Origin: Psychrobacillus sp. NEAU-3TGS
GTDB lineage: Bacteria > Bacillota > Bacilli > Bacillales_A > Planococcaceae
Reading direction: 5' to 3'
NCBI RefSeq assembly: GCF_029955155.1
Contig: NZ_JAPNOZ010000012.1
Span: 453,610-517,609, forward strand
Length of the DNA stretch: 64,000 bases
Shown here piece after piece: positions 34,089-44,200 of the stretch. The first letter of the stretch is position 1; each line of letters begins with the position of its first letter. Made by a program: the position numbers and the translations under genes. The notes beneath the pieces were generated by a model. The model did not search any database and was not told where the DNA came from. It saw only the letters and a list, made by a program, of their open reading frames with translations.

Positions 34089-34655
34089 ATGGTAAAGCGA
34101 TTAGTTGTAACAGGTTATAAAGCACATGAATTAGGAATCTTTAATGATTCGCATCCAGGTATTCCAGTTATTAAGCAAGCGATAAAAAACAAATTAATCG
34201 CTCTTATGGATGAGGGATTGGAATGGGTAATACTAAGTGGACAGCAAGGTGTCGAAACTTGGACGGCTGAAGTCGTACTTGAATTAAAAGAGGAATTTCC
34301 TTCATTAAAGTACGCCATCATTACACCTTTTTTAGAGCAAGAAAAGAATTGGAATGAGCTAAAACAAGAAAAATATAGAAGCTTATTATTTCAAGCCGAT
34401 TATGAAACAAGTTTAACCAAAAGACCGTATGAAGCACCTTGGCAATTCATCGAAAAAAATAAATTTTTACTTCGTAATTCGGATGGTATACTTATTGTTT
34501 ACGATGAAGAAAATGAAGGCTCTCCAAAATTTATAAAAAAACTAACGGAAGCATATATGGAAAAAGAAAATTATACCCTTTTTACGATTGATGCTTATGA
34601 CCTTCAAACGATTGCGGAAGAAATAGTAGAAGAAACGAGGAATGATTTTATATGA
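34089..34655 (+). CDS. ypsA: YpsA-like SLOG-superfamily protein (DUF1273)
   Basis: Soluble Rossmann-like protein, 188 aa. LVVTGYKAHELGIF at the start and WVILSGQQGVETWTAEVV are the YpsA nucleotide-binding-type motifs. In B. subtilis YpsA affects cell division when overproduced, but its chemistry is unknown. AGAAGG precedes the ATG. It overlaps the next gene by 4 bp. Confidence 0.85.
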   Translation: MVKRLVVTGYKAHELGIFNDSHPGIPVIKQAIKNKLIALMDEGLEWVILSGQQGVETWTAEVVLELKEEFPSLKYAIITPFLEQEKNWNELKQEKYRSLLFQADYETSLTKRPYEAPWQFIEKNKFLLRNSDGILIVYDEENEGSPKFIKKLTEAYMEKENYTLFTIDAYDLQTIAEEIVEETRNDFI

Positions 34656-35098
34656 GTAAACCAAATGTAATATGTGAAAGATATGATAAAGAAACAGAAG
34701 AACTAGTGTCTAAGGATTCGATGGAATTTTTATCCACTCCCCTCTCTCATTTCAAGGAAAAGAAAAATGAATATGCTTATTTACAATCAGAAAATCTAAA
34801 TGCTTTAAAAGTAGATGGTCTTGTCTTAGAATACGACGAAGTATTTGAAGTATACACAGCAATGTTTGGACTTGCTGTGCAAAAGAAATTGGCATCTAAA
34901 ATAGGCACTTACTTAGATGAACATTATAACAAAGAAAAAATGAACTATAGCATGATGTTCTCTGGAGATGAAGGCTTATGGGAAATTAATCTGCCGTTAA
35001 ATTACATCGATCAATTCAGCGAAAACTTTACGATAGAAGAAGCATATCAATTTCTACAATCCTTCATCTCTTCTTTAGTGGAAGCACTCGAACTTTAA
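34652..35098 (+). CDS. Hypothetical protein coupled to ypsA
   Basis: Soluble acidic protein of 148 aa with no signal peptide or membrane segment. It starts with the 4-bp overlap ATGA at the end of ypsA, so the two are translated together. Aromatic and acidic clusters (YDKETEELV, SGDEGLWEINLPLNY) look like an alpha/beta domain, but I do not recognise the family. The close coupling to ypsA may hint at a shared role. Confidence 0.65.
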   Translation: MSKPNVICERYDKETEELVSKDSMEFLSTPLSHFKEKKNEYAYLQSENLNALKVDGLVLEYDEVFEVYTAMFGLAVQKKLASKIGTYLDEHYNKEKMNYSMMFSGDEGLWEINLPLNYIDQFSENFTIEEAYQFLQSFISSLVEALEL

Positions 35099-35192
35099 TA
35101 TATTTATCCAAGTGATTTTGTATATCAGCCATTCAATTGACCAAACTATAGAGGATGTCCCATCACATTTTCTACAAGGAGGAAATATCTGA

Positions 35193-35828
35193 ATGAATCA
35201 AAACTCATTTGGTCAAGGTCAAACATATCAAAATATGCAAACAGGAAATGTACCTCCACAATTGAATCATGGCGGTCATGAATTGTTCGATGTGCATGAA
35301 GTATTATCGACGGCTCTTTCAGGATTGAATTTGAAAACAATACTTCGACCACATGTGCAAGACCAAGAACTACTCAATATTTTAAATCGTCAATATGCAT
35401 TTGCCCTGGATGAATATAATATTACGGTTGAATGTTTCAAAACAGGTAAAGATCCTTCCCATCCTACTTCTAGCTATAAAATGCAAGGTGGCAATGATTT
35501 CATCTATGGAATGAAGCCGTCTCAGCCGAAAAAGCCGATACAAGGACCAAATGAAATTACAGACGAAATGATTTCCGGGTATTTACTTGGTGCTGCAAAA
35601 GCTTCTGCGACTGCAAAAACTGCAGCTGCATTGGAAACAACAAATCCAGTTGTACGACGAGTACTTGCAGATTCTATTCCTAACTGTATTGAAATGGCAT
35701 ATGAGCTTGCTATTTATCAAAACAAGCATCATTACTACCAAGTTCCACAGTTAACGCAGCAAGATATACAAGGCATACTTAATTCTTACGCACCTGGTCA
35801 TCAATCTATGAACAACCAAGTACAATAA
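35193..35828 (+). CDS. CotF-like spore coat protein
   Basis: Spore coat protein of 211 aa. A Gln/Asn-rich N-terminus of about 30 residues is followed by two helical halves resembling the ferritin-like CotF fold (HELFDVHEVLSTALSGLN, and later EITDEMISGYLLGAAKASA). AGGAGG lies upstream. Expected to be made in the mother cell late in sporulation. It is an independent unit with its own terminator. Confidence 0.78.
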   Translation: MNQNSFGQGQTYQNMQTGNVPPQLNHGGHELFDVHEVLSTALSGLNLKTILRPHVQDQELLNILNRQYAFALDEYNITVECFKTGKDPSHPTSSYKMQGGNDFIYGMKPSQPKKPIQGPNEITDEMISGYLLGAAKASATAKTAAALETTNPVVRRVLADSIPNCIEMAYELAIYQNKHHYYQVPQLTQQDIQGILNSYAPGHQSMNNQVQ

Positions 35829-35833
35829 TACAG

Positions 35834-35866
35834 ACTCATCCCTATTTGCAGTAGGGATGAGTTTTT
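35834..35866 (+). terminator. Terminator of the coat protein gene
   Basis: ACTCATCCCTA and TAGGGATGAGT form a perfect 11-bp stem followed by T5. Confidence 0.85.
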
Positions 35867-35935
35867 ATTATCCATTATTTCCTTCCATTTACGCTATAAT
35901 AGATAGCAACTACAAACAAAGAAAAGGTGAATGGA

Positions 35936-36595
35936 ATGCGAGTTGCAATTTTTGACTTTGATGGAACACTATATGCAGAAGAGACATTCAAGCTGTTGAT
36001 GACACATTTAAAAGAACACCCCGTTTATCGAACAAAATATAAACGCTTTTACAGATCCATCGTACCGCCTTATATTGCGAATAAGTTAAAGCTGTATCCA
36101 GATGCCAAAATGAAAGCCCGTTCGATGCAACTATACATAGAAGCTTTTGATGGGATAGCAGAAAAAGAAATGGTCACGTATTTTGACGAGCTAACCAAAC
36201 CAGTCCAAAAAGATTTCAATCCAGCAGTTTTAGCAAGACTCAAAAAGCATCAAGCTGAAAATATACATATATTGCTTGTTTCTGGTGCCTATACACAGTT
36301 TTTGCATCAGGTGACCACAGGAATTTCCTTTAACCAGATTATCGGCACAGAAATTTTCTATAAAGACAGTAAAGTGGATACAAAAAGGTTTATCGACCAT
36401 GTAAATGGCACTCGAAAAACGGAGCATATATTACAAGCACTAGAAGGACAGCCAATTGATTGGGAAAATAGTTACGCATACGGAGACAGTTTTTCGGACC
36501 TCCCAGTACTAGAGCTTGTAGGTAATCCTATTGCAGTTAAACCGGAAGAAAAACTTCTAAACGTAGCAAAAGAGCGCTGCTGGGAGATTATCTAA
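35936..36595 (+). CDS. HAD-superfamily phosphatase (HAD-IB type)
   Basis: Probable phosphatase of 219 aa. Motif I is DFDGTLY close to the N-terminus, motif II the Ser in LLVSGAY, and motif III/IV YAYGDSFSDLPVLELVG. A helical cap of about 80 residues follows motif I, as in SerB-like enzymes. The ATG at 35936 is preferred to the in-frame GTG at 35927 because AAAGGTG is then well spaced. Its substrate is unknown. It lies 70 bp before the diadenylate cyclase gene. Confidence 0.82.
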   Translation: MRVAIFDFDGTLYAEETFKLLMTHLKEHPVYRTKYKRFYRSIVPPYIANKLKLYPDAKMKARSMQLYIEAFDGIAEKEMVTYFDELTKPVQKDFNPAVLARLKKHQAENIHILLVSGAYTQFLHQVTTGISFNQIIGTEIFYKDSKVDTKRFIDHVNGTRKTEHILQALEGQPIDWENSYAYGDSFSDLPVLELVGNPIAVKPEEKLLNVAKERCWEII

Positions 36596-36665
36596 AGGTT
36601 AGGAATGAAGCTAATACATAAGGGCAAACTTGTATTACCAACTATCAAAAACGAGGTATAGATGC

Positions 36666-37292
36666 ATGAGAAACGGTAATTGCGATTTTTCTCCACTGAA
36701 AGAACGATTGATACAAGAGCTTAAAGAAGTATCGCTTGAAGTTGATATAGGATTACAAACATTAGCGGAAGATAATTTCTGTCTATTAGGCAAACTAGCA
36801 ACTATTAAAGAACATTTCGAAAAAGCAGAAGCGATGGCGGCTTCCTTTTATTTAAACTGTTATCTGTCTCCGTTTACTGATCGGTATTTAGATATCTCTA
36901 CTGCCGTTCAGCATCTTTCCAACCAAAGGCATGGTGCATTAATTGTGATCGAGCGAGAGAACGCTGTCGAAACGATTATTCGCCCTGGTACTCCCATTGG
37001 CGCAAAGTTAACGCATTCCTTATTAGAATCCATATTTTATCCAGGAAATCCTCTCCATGATGGTGCCGTCTTAATTCGTAGTAATGAAATTCTTTCTGCT
37101 GCAAATGTCCTTCCATTGTCGGGCATATATGTAGGTGAAAAAAAGCTGGGTACGCGTCACCGTGCAGCAATTGGCTTATCGGAAAGGTCCGATGCGCTGG
37201 TACTCGTTGTTTCCGAAGAGACAGGAAAGGTTTCCTTTGCCCTAAACGGAGAGCTCCATCCTATTATTACAACAAGCTCTGCTATCCTTTAA
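36666..37292 (+). CDS. cdaS: Sporulation-type diadenylate cyclase CdaS
   Basis: Makes cyclic di-AMP from two ATP, 208 aa, matching the length of B. subtilis CdaS. The two N-terminal helices (residues 1-60), an autoinhibitory feature of CdaS, precede the DAC domain with catalytic DGA (132-134) and RHR (164-166). The start is the ATG at 36666, with GAGG 9 nt upstream, rather than an upstream in-frame codon. CdaS is forespore-specific in Bacillus; neighbouring coat and YjcZ-like genes fit that. Confidence 0.88.
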   Translation: MRNGNCDFSPLKERLIQELKEVSLEVDIGLQTLAEDNFCLLGKLATIKEHFEKAEAMAASFYLNCYLSPFTDRYLDISTAVQHLSNQRHGALIVIERENAVETIIRPGTPIGAKLTHSLLESIFYPGNPLHDGAVLIRSNEILSAANVLPLSGIYVGEKKLGTRHRAAIGLSERSDALVLVVSEETGKVSFALNGELHPIITTSSAIL

Positions 37293-37428
37293 CTTCTGTT
37301 ATGTTATTCGTTTAATCATTTTCAAAAATATTGACGCAGAAGTCCAAAGCCATTTTTACCTTTGACATAACATAAGAAGAGGGATGAATTTCTATATTCC
37401 TTTATCCTTACGTTGGAGGTGAAAGTAT

Positions 37429-37575
37429 ATGGGCTTTGGATATGGTGGTGGCTACGGCGGCTATAGTGGTGGTTACGAAGGTGGCGGCTATGGTGGCGGC
37501 TATGGTTCAAGTTTTGTATTGATCGTCGTGTTATTTATTCTTCTAATTATCGTAGGGGCAACTTTTATTTCATAA
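37429..37575 (+). CDS. YjcZ-like glycine-rich sporulation peptide
   Basis: A 48-aa peptide. A glycine/tyrosine-rich N-terminal half (MGFGYGGGYGGYSGG and more) is followed by one hydrophobic helix (SSFVLIVVLFILLIIVGATF). This two-part layout is that of the YjcZ family of small sporulation-associated membrane peptides. TTGGAGGTG lies 7 nt before the ATG. A strong terminator follows. The gene is easily missed because of its size. Confidence 0.85.
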   Translation: MGFGYGGGYGGYSGGYEGGGYGGGYGSSFVLIVVLFILLIIVGATFIS

Positions 37576-37605
37576 AAAGCACAACTGTACATTCATGTGA
37601 AATAC

Positions 37606-37642
37606 GCACAAAGAGCAGACTTAAAACATCTGCTCTTTGTGC
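37606..37642. terminator. Bidirectional terminator between yjcZ-like gene and hisF
   Basis: A perfect 14-bp stem, GCACAAAGAGCAGA and complement, is followed by TGTTTTCTTTT. Convergent genes on both sides can share it. Confidence 0.85.
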
Positions 37643-37661
37643 TGTTTTCTTTTATTATGCT

Positions 37662-38438
37662 TTATTGCATTCTTACGATTATATGTTTTTCTTGTAAATA
37701 GGTTTTAATTTCTGAAATCGTGTAATCACCGTAATGGATCATAGAAGCTACAAGTGCCGCATCCGCTTGACCTTCTGTGAAAACTTCCTCAATATGCTCG
37801 ATCTTACCTGCACCTCCAGAAGCGATGATTGGGACATTTACTTTTTCAGAAAGTAATTTAATCAACTCGATGTCATAGCCGTTTTTCATGCCATCTTTAT
37901 GGATGCTTGTACAAATGATTTCTCCAGCTCCAAGATCTGTAGCTTGTTGCGCCCACTCTACAACATCCATTCCTGTTTTTTCATGACCGGAATGAGTATA
38001 CACTTCCCATCTAATAATTTCTTCCTCTTCATTATAGATAGGCATTGCATCTAATCCTAAAACAACACATTGTTTTCCATAAATGTCGGCAGCTTCACGT
38101 AGAAGTTCAGGTCGTAAAACGGCTGCAGAGTTTACACCAACTTTATCCGCACCAGCGCGAAGTAAACGTTTAAAGTCATCTAAAGTGCGCACCCCTCCTA
38201 TTACAGAAAAGGGTATATATACTTGCTCTGCAACTTTTTGAATCCACTCTAGCTTAAGCTCTTGGTTTTTAAGGGAAGCAGTTGTGTCTAGATATATTAA
38301 TTCGTCTGCGCCATCTTCTGAATACTTTTTTCCAAGCTCAGCCGGATCTCCAATGATCGTTGGATTACGGAACTGTACATATTTTACTGCTTTATCATTC
38401 AATACATCGATTGCTGGAACAATTCTTTTTCTAAGCAT
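37662..38438 (-). CDS. hisF: Imidazole glycerol phosphate synthase cyclase subunit HisF (orphan)
   Basis: TIM-barrel cyclase, 258 aa, which in histidine synthesis joins ammonia from HisH to PRFAR. Both catalytic aspartates are at canonical positions (D11 in AIDV, D130 in GLDA). Second-half marks such as [14 protein letters not shown] and ASGGAG are present, but several segments are unusual ([17 protein letters not shown] for the common CLDVK...GVNF). It pairs with hisH upstream and no other his genes are nearby, so either a detached his pair or a glutamine-amidotransferase system with another substrate. Confidence 0.85.
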   Translation of the reverse strand: MLRKRIVPAIDVLNDKAVKYVQFRNPTIIGDPAELGKKYSEDGADELIYLDTTASLKNQELKLEWIQKVAEQVYIPFSVIGGVRTLDDFKRLLRAGADKVGVNSAAVLRPELLREAADIYGKQCVVLGLDAMPIYNEEEEIIRWEVYTHSGHEKTGMDVVEWAQQATDLGAGEIICTSIHKDGMKNGYDIELIKLLSEKVNVPIIASGGAGKIEHIEEVFTEGQADAALVASMIHYGDYTISEIKTYLQEKHIIVRMQ

Positions 38439-38452
38439 ATATGTTTAACTCC

Positions 38453-39051
38453 TCATTTACAGTAGTTGTCTAATAATTGAATGCCATATTTCCCGCTTTT
38501 TTCTGGATGGAATTGAACGCCCATCACTTGTTCGTTCCCAATCACACTAGCAAAATCTAAACCATAATTAGTTACGCCTAGTACATCCTTTTGTTCGGTA
38601 GGATTTGCATAAAAAGAATGTACAAAATAGAAGTCAGTTTGCTGTGGAATGTGTTGAAACAAGAAGTGATTTTGTACATCCTGCACTTGGTTCCACCCAT
38701 ATGAGGTACCTTTTCGACTGTTTCTTTAAATAATGGAACGCCACCTTTTATCAGTCCTAAGCATTCCACATCTCCTTCTTCACTTGTTTCTAAGAGAAGC
38801 TGCATCCCTAAACAAATCCCTAAAAGAGGAATCCCTTTTGCAACTGCCTCTTTCATGTAAGTAGTCAAGCCAGATTCATTTAATACATTCATCGCAACTT
38901 TTGCATTTCCAACGCCCGGTAAAATAAGCTTTGTGATTGCTTCATCATGATCCTCTGGATTTGTAATAAGCTTCGTTTGATAATCTAGACGGTCGATTGC
39001 TTTTAAAACACTATGTAAATTTCCTGCTCCATAATCGATTATACCAATCAT
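38453..39051 (-). pseudogene. hisH: hisH, glutamine amidotransferase subunit, broken by a frameshift
   Basis: The N-terminal 120 residues are normal HisH, with IDYGAGNLHSV and the nucleophile in GICLGMQLL. After PHMG the reading frame leaves the family. The expected continuation (WNQVQDVQNHFLF...YFVHSFYA, then QFHPEKSGKYG with the His-Glu pair) is in another frame ending at 38453. Restoring one base near 38694-38698 would repair it. Either a real recent mutation or a sequencing error; the intact partner hisF makes error or very recent loss likely. Confidence 0.85.
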
Positions 39052-39134
39052 TGTTTTGCCTCCATTAGTAGTATTCTTCTATTATGCCACCAATCGAACG
39101 AAAAAAACAGAAAAACTTTAGCGTGCTAACAGAG

Positions 39135-39167
39135 TAAAACCCAATCATTATAAGTGACTGGGTTTTA
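39135..39167 (-). terminator. Possible hairpin upstream of hisH
   Basis: TAAAACCCAATCA and TGACTGGGTTTTA can pair with one mismatch. There is no strong T run, so it is only a weak terminator candidate. Confidence 0.35.
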
Positions 39168-39261
39168 AGAAATTAAATTTTAGCGTATAAGTCTGTAGTT
39201 GATACTTATTTTGGAAGAGTTCAACTTTGTAATTAGATAAAGAGTCCACTTGGATTTTCGC

Positions 39262-39315
39262 TACGGGGCGAACGAAGGCCAAGTGCGCCACATCATGTGG
39301 CAACGCCCCTTCGCT
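39262..39315. repeat. Nested inverted repeat with GCCAC...GTGGC core
   Basis: GGGGCGAACGAAGG on the left pairs in part with CCCCTTCGCT on the right, around the palindrome GCCACATCATGTGGC. The word AAGTGCGCCACATC is repeated at 46859-46872 and a similar GCCAC hairpin lies at 10439-10453, so it is part of a dispersed family. Confidence 0.5.
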
Positions 39316-39403
39316 ATAATCGCCATATAAAATGTCGTTAGCTAATTGCGACACCGTTTAACATTGAAAGTCAGGAGATAATTATTCCAGTAAATGGTGT
39401 GAC

Positions 39404-39644
39404 GCGACCAAATGCCAGCTAAACGCAACAAAGCTGATAAAGCAGATACTTCTTGTATAGTAACCCTAAATAATGCTCCATTATTATAGTAGTCTCATTC
39501 CAAGTAAACTTATTTATGAAATATTGGTTGCTCTCACGGGTAATTTGGTTGCTTTCAGACTGCCTCTGGTTGCTCTCCGCTGTTATTTGGTTGCTTCCAG
39601 ACTAGAACTGATTGCTTTCAACTCTGTTTGGTTGCCCTTTGCCA
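39404..39644. repeat. 21-bp phased GTTGC-type array, locus 2
   Basis: GTTGC occurs at 39527, 39548, 39569, 39590 and 39631, with ATTGC at 39611, giving steps of 21, 21, 21, 21 and 20. On the left, GCGAC (39404) and GCAAC (39425) are also 21 apart. Flank TCATTCCAAGTAAACTT and the final GGTTGCCCTTTGCCA are shared with 27066-27275. Confidence 0.78.
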
Positions 39645-39725
39645 TTTATTAGGAACATTTATTCTGTAACTACATAATAATAAGGATTTAGTGCTGCTTG
39701 CCGCTCGCCCTTTGTTCTTGCTAGC

Positions 39726-41222
39726 TCAGACGCTAGCTGATCGAACGCCTTCTGTTTCTTTTATCAAGTAGGCATCCACTTTTTTGGCCACTTCTTGCCC
39801 TTCCTTTATAGCCCAAACAATGAGGCTTTGCCCTTTCCTTGCATCTCCGGCAGTAAATATTCCTTCCATATTTGTAGCGTAATCCTTAGTAGAAGCGGCA
39901 ATTTTTTTATTTACAATATTAACCCCAAATTGGTTGGCTAACGTTAGCTCAGGACCTTCGAAGCCTATAGCGACAAATACATATTGTGCGGGCCAAATTT
40001 TTTCAGAACCAGGAACTTCTCGAAAAAAATAATATCCATCCTCTCCAAGTATTTTCTCCATTTGAATCGTATGGAGCTCTTTCAAGTTCCCTTTATCATC
40101 TGACACCATTTTCGTTGTTTGAATTAAATACTCACGTGGATCTTTGCCGTATTTTGCTTCCGCTTCTTCATAAGCATATTCCAATTTATAAATATTTGGA
40201 TCGGTTGGCCACAGGTTATCTTTTCCTCTTGTAGCTGGTAACTGTGGATGCTTACCGAACTGGACAACCGATTTACAATTTTGGCGAATGGCAGTTGCGA
40301 CACAGTCTGCGCCTGTGTCCCCTCCGCCGATCACAATGACGTCCTTCCCTTTTGTATCGATAAATAGTCCGTCTTTAAAGTTTGAATCGAGCAAGCTTTT
40401 GGTTGTGGAAGTTAGGTAGTCCATTGCCAGATGTACGCCGTTTGATGTGCTGCCTTCCAGATGAAGCTCCCTTTGTTTTTGTGCACCGATACATAAAATA
40501 ATGGCGTCAAATTGTTCTTTTAATTGTTCTGCAGGAATATCCTTACCGATTTCTGTATTTAATACAAAATCGATACCTTCTTGCTTCAATAACTGAATGC
40601 GACGTTCCACCACATCTTTTTCGAGCTTCATATTAGGTATACCGTAAGTAAGTAGCCCCCCAGCACGATCCGCACGTTCGAATATAGTGACAGAATGTCC
40701 CGCCTGGTTCAGCTCATCGGCACTTGCAAGTCCAGCAGGTCCCGAGCCTACAATAGCAATTTTTTTACCAGTTCGCATAGAAGGAATTCTTGGTACGACC
40801 CACCCATTTTCAAATCCTTTATCAATAATCGTCCGTTCAATATTTTTTATAGAAACCGCAGGATCCGAAATAGCCAATGTACAAGATCCTTCACAAGGAG
40901 CTGGACAAACCCTGCCGGTAAATTCCGGAAAATTATTCGTCATGGAAAGCCTTTCAAGTGCTTCTTGCCATTTCCCTTTATATACTAAATCATTCCACTC
41001 AGGGATTAAGTTATTGATTGGACAGCCAGCCGTTGCCCCTCGAATTTCGATTCCCATATGACAAAAAGGAGTCCCGCAATCCATACATCTTGCACCCTGT
41101 GTTTGGAGTGCTTCGTCCGTTAACTTGGAAGCATACTCCCTCCAATTTTTAATACGTTTGAGAGGGGCTACTTCCTTTCCTTTTGCTCGTTCATAGTCCA
41201 TAAATCCAGTAGGCTTACCCAT
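39726..41222 (-). CDS. gltD: Glutamate synthase small (beta) subunit
   Basis: NADPH-oxidising subunit of glutamate synthase, 498 aa (called gltB in Bacillus nomenclature). The N-terminal cysteine cluster CMDCGTPFCHMG binds iron-sulfur. GSGPAGLASADELNQAG is the FAD-binding and VIGGGDTGADCVATA the NADPH-binding Rossmann motif. It passes electrons to the large subunit encoded just upstream (17-bp gap). Together they make two glutamates from glutamine and 2-oxoglutarate. Confidence 0.95.
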   Translation of the reverse strand: MGKPTGFMDYERAKGKEVAPLKRIKNWREYASKLTDEALQTQGARCMDCGTPFCHMGIEIRGATAGCPINNLIPEWNDLVYKGKWQEALERLSMTNNFPEFTGRVCPAPCEGSCTLAISDPAVSIKNIERTIIDKGFENGWVVPRIPSMRTGKKIAIVGSGPAGLASADELNQAGHSVTIFERADRAGGLLTYGIPNMKLEKDVVERRIQLLKQEGIDFVLNTEIGKDIPAEQLKEQFDAIILCIGAQKQRELHLEGSTSNGVHLAMDYLTSTTKSLLDSNFKDGLFIDTKGKDVIVIGGGDTGADCVATAIRQNCKSVVQFGKHPQLPATRGKDNLWPTDPNIYKLEYAYEEAEAKYGKDPREYLIQTTKMVSDDKGNLKELHTIQMEKILGEDGYYFFREVPGSEKIWPAQYVFVAIGFEGPELTLANQFGVNIVNKKIAASTKDYATNMEGIFTAGDARKGQSLIVWAIKEGQEVAKKVDAYLIKETEGVRSASV

Positions 41223-41239
41223 TTGTTATTCCCCCTCTC

Positions 41240-44200
41240 TTATTTTTTCGCAAGTACAGTTTGCTTCTTTTCTTGCTTTGCAGAAGTAGCTAAAAATGCC
41301 TGCATTGCCGCTGCATCATCTGTCAAACCATTGCGTTTTAAATCGGCAATTTTAGTAAGCATCAATTTGTAATCATTCGGTACTACTTTTACGAACTTTT
41401 GAACAAATACATCCCACTGATCCAGTATGTTCATCGCTTTCGTGCTCTTTGTGTAATAGTAATGATCCATTATTAATTGGCGAATTTCATGTCTTTCTTC
41501 CGAAGAATCGATTCGTTCCAATCCAATCATTTCCATGTTGCATTTTTGTTTAAATCCGTCCAAGTTATCATCAACAAGTACATACGCAATTCCGCCGGAC
41601 ATTCCTGCGCCGAAATTCTTTCCAACATCCCCTAGTATGACAGCACGACCACCCGTCATATATTCACATCCGTGATCCCCAATTCCTTCTACAACAACAT
41701 CTACTCCGCTATTGCGAACTGCAAAGCGCTCCCCAGCACGACCATTTATAAATGCAGTTCCACTTGTTGCACCGTAAAGCGTAACGTTTCCAGCAATCAC
41801 ATTTCCTTCAGCAGACCCTTTTAGCGGCGCTGAAACTATTAGTTTTCCTCCAGATAAACCTTTGCCAAAATAATCATTCACATCCCCTGTTACATACATC
41901 GATATCCCTTTTGGAACAAATGCACCGAAACTTTGCCCAGCTGCCCCTGTAAATCGAAGGGTGATCGAATCCTCCGCTAACCCTCTAGCTCCATACAATT
42001 TAGAAATTTCGCTTCCGATGATCGTTCCTACTACACGATCTGTATTTGCGATTGGATAATTTAAGTCCACTTTCGATTCGCTTAAAATTGCATGCTCTAC
42101 TTTTGGCAACAATTGTGTTAAATCAAAAGTTTGTTCTATTTTATGATTTTGAACTGTTTTAAACGTTCGAGTTCCTTCCGGTTGATAAAGAAGGGCCGAT
42201 AAATTCAGCTGTTTCGCTTTCCAATGCTCTTTTGCACGATCGCTTACTTCTAGCACATCCGTACGCCCTACCATTTCTTCTACCGTTCTAAAACCAAGCA
42301 ATGCCATATATTCACGTACTTCTTCTGCTACAAATTTCATAAAGTTAACAACGTAATCTGCACTTCCAGTGAATTTATCACGGAGCTCTGGATTTTGAGT
42401 CGCAATACCGACTGGACAAGTATCTAAATGACAAGCCCGCATCATGACACATCCTAAGACGATAAGTGGAGCAGTGGCAAAACCGTATTCCTCAGCACCG
42501 AGTAGAGCAGCCATTACAACGTCTTTACCAGTCATCAATTTCCCATCCGTTTCGAGTCTGACTCGATCACGAAGTCCGTTTAACATTAACGTTTGGTGGG
42601 CTTCGGCAAGACCGAGCTCCCACGGAAGCCCGGTATGTTTTATACTTGTTTTAGGAGAGGCACCAGTTCCTCCGTCATATCCACTAATAACAATGACATC
42701 TGCCGCACCTTTAGCAACACCTGCTGCGATTGTTCCAACACCTGATTTAGCAACTAATTTCACACTAATCCGTGCAGCTCTATTTGCATTTTTTAAGTCA
42801 TGAATTAATTGCGCCATATCCTCAATCGAATAAATATCATGATGTGGAGGCGGAGATATTAATCCAACTCCAGTAGTAGAACCACGAACATCCGCTACCC
42901 ATGGATAGACTTTATTGCCAGGTAACTGGCCCCCCTCTCCCGGTTTTGCTCCTTGCGCCATTTTGATCTGCAGCTCATCTGCTTGCACTAAATAATGACT
43001 TTTTACACCGAATCGACCAGATGCAATTTGTTTAATAGCACTGCGACGATTATCTCCGTTTGGATCTAGTTCATAGCGGCTTGGATGCTCTCCACCTTCC
43101 CCACTATTACTTTTCCCACCAATTCGGTTCATGGCAATTGCTAGTGTTTCATGAGCTTCTTTGCTTAGTGAACCAAATGACATCGCTCCTGTTTTAAACC
43201 GTTTAACAATCGAATCTACTGACTCCACTTGATTTAACGGGATACGTTCAGCATCTTTTTTGAATGTCAATAAATTACGTAAAAATCCGATCCGTTCTTC
43301 GTTCGCCATTTCAGCATATTGTCTATACAATCCATAATCCCCTCTACGAGTAGCCCACTGGAGCGTATGAATTGTTTTCGGATTGAACGCATGGTGTTCT
43401 CCTGTGCTTCTCCACTGAAAATCACTACCCGATTCTAAAGAAGCCTCCTTCGATTGGTGTGCTGCTTGATATCGTTTATTTGCTTCCTCAGCAATTGTTT
43501 CTAGATTGATTCCACCTATTTGAGAAGCCGTTCCTGTGAAATAACGATCAATCACTTCTTTACTAATGCCTACCGCTTCAAAAACTTGTGCACCGCGGTA
43601 ACTTTGAACAGTGGATACTCCCATTTTAGACATTACTTTGACGACACCATCAGCTATCCCTTTACTATATTTCGCTACAGCTTCTGTGTAGCTTGTCGTA
43701 ATATGCCCATTTTCGATTGCTTCTGCAATCGTTGCGTAAGCAAGATATGGGTTGATCGCATCTACACCGTAGCCAATTAGCGCAGCGAATTGATGTACCT
43801 CTCTTGCCTCTCCAGACTCCACGATAAGACTTACTTTCGTTCGATTCCCTGTGCGTAGTAAATGCTGGTGTAGACTGCTCGCTGCGAGTAATACAGGAAT
43901 GGTTGTATGATTTACGTCTGACTGTCGGTCGGATAGGATAAGCAAGGTTATTCCCTGCGCTATATATTCATCCGCAATTTTAGTAATAGTAGCCAAATCG
44001 TTTTCTAAGTCTTCTGACATATCGAGATAGATTGTGGCACTTTGAAAATGTTTTGACTTCATGCCTACTAGTTGTTTCAGTTGGGAATTGGTTAAAATCG
44101 GCGTATCTAAAAAGATGCGTTTGCTATTTTGTTCTGCCGGTTGCAGTAAATCTCCTTCTGCCCCAAGCAATGTCATCGTCGAGGTGACAATATGCTCTCT

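Larger units (their letters stand above)
39052..39725. other. Repeat-rich spacer between hisH and gltD
   Basis: No credible gene in 674 bp. It contains a weak hairpin (39135-39167), a nested inverted repeat with a GCCACATCATGTGGC palindrome (39262-39315), and the second copy of the 21-bp phased array (39404-39644). Confidence 0.6.

Noticed and set aside
39148-39354. 68-codon minus-strand frame in the hisH-gltD spacer
   Set aside because: No family resemblance, no ribosome site, and overlaps foldable repeat DNA.
27066-39644. CRISPR array at the phased repeats
   Set aside because: Units are only 20-21 bp, just the short core is conserved, there are no true spacers and no cas genes are present.
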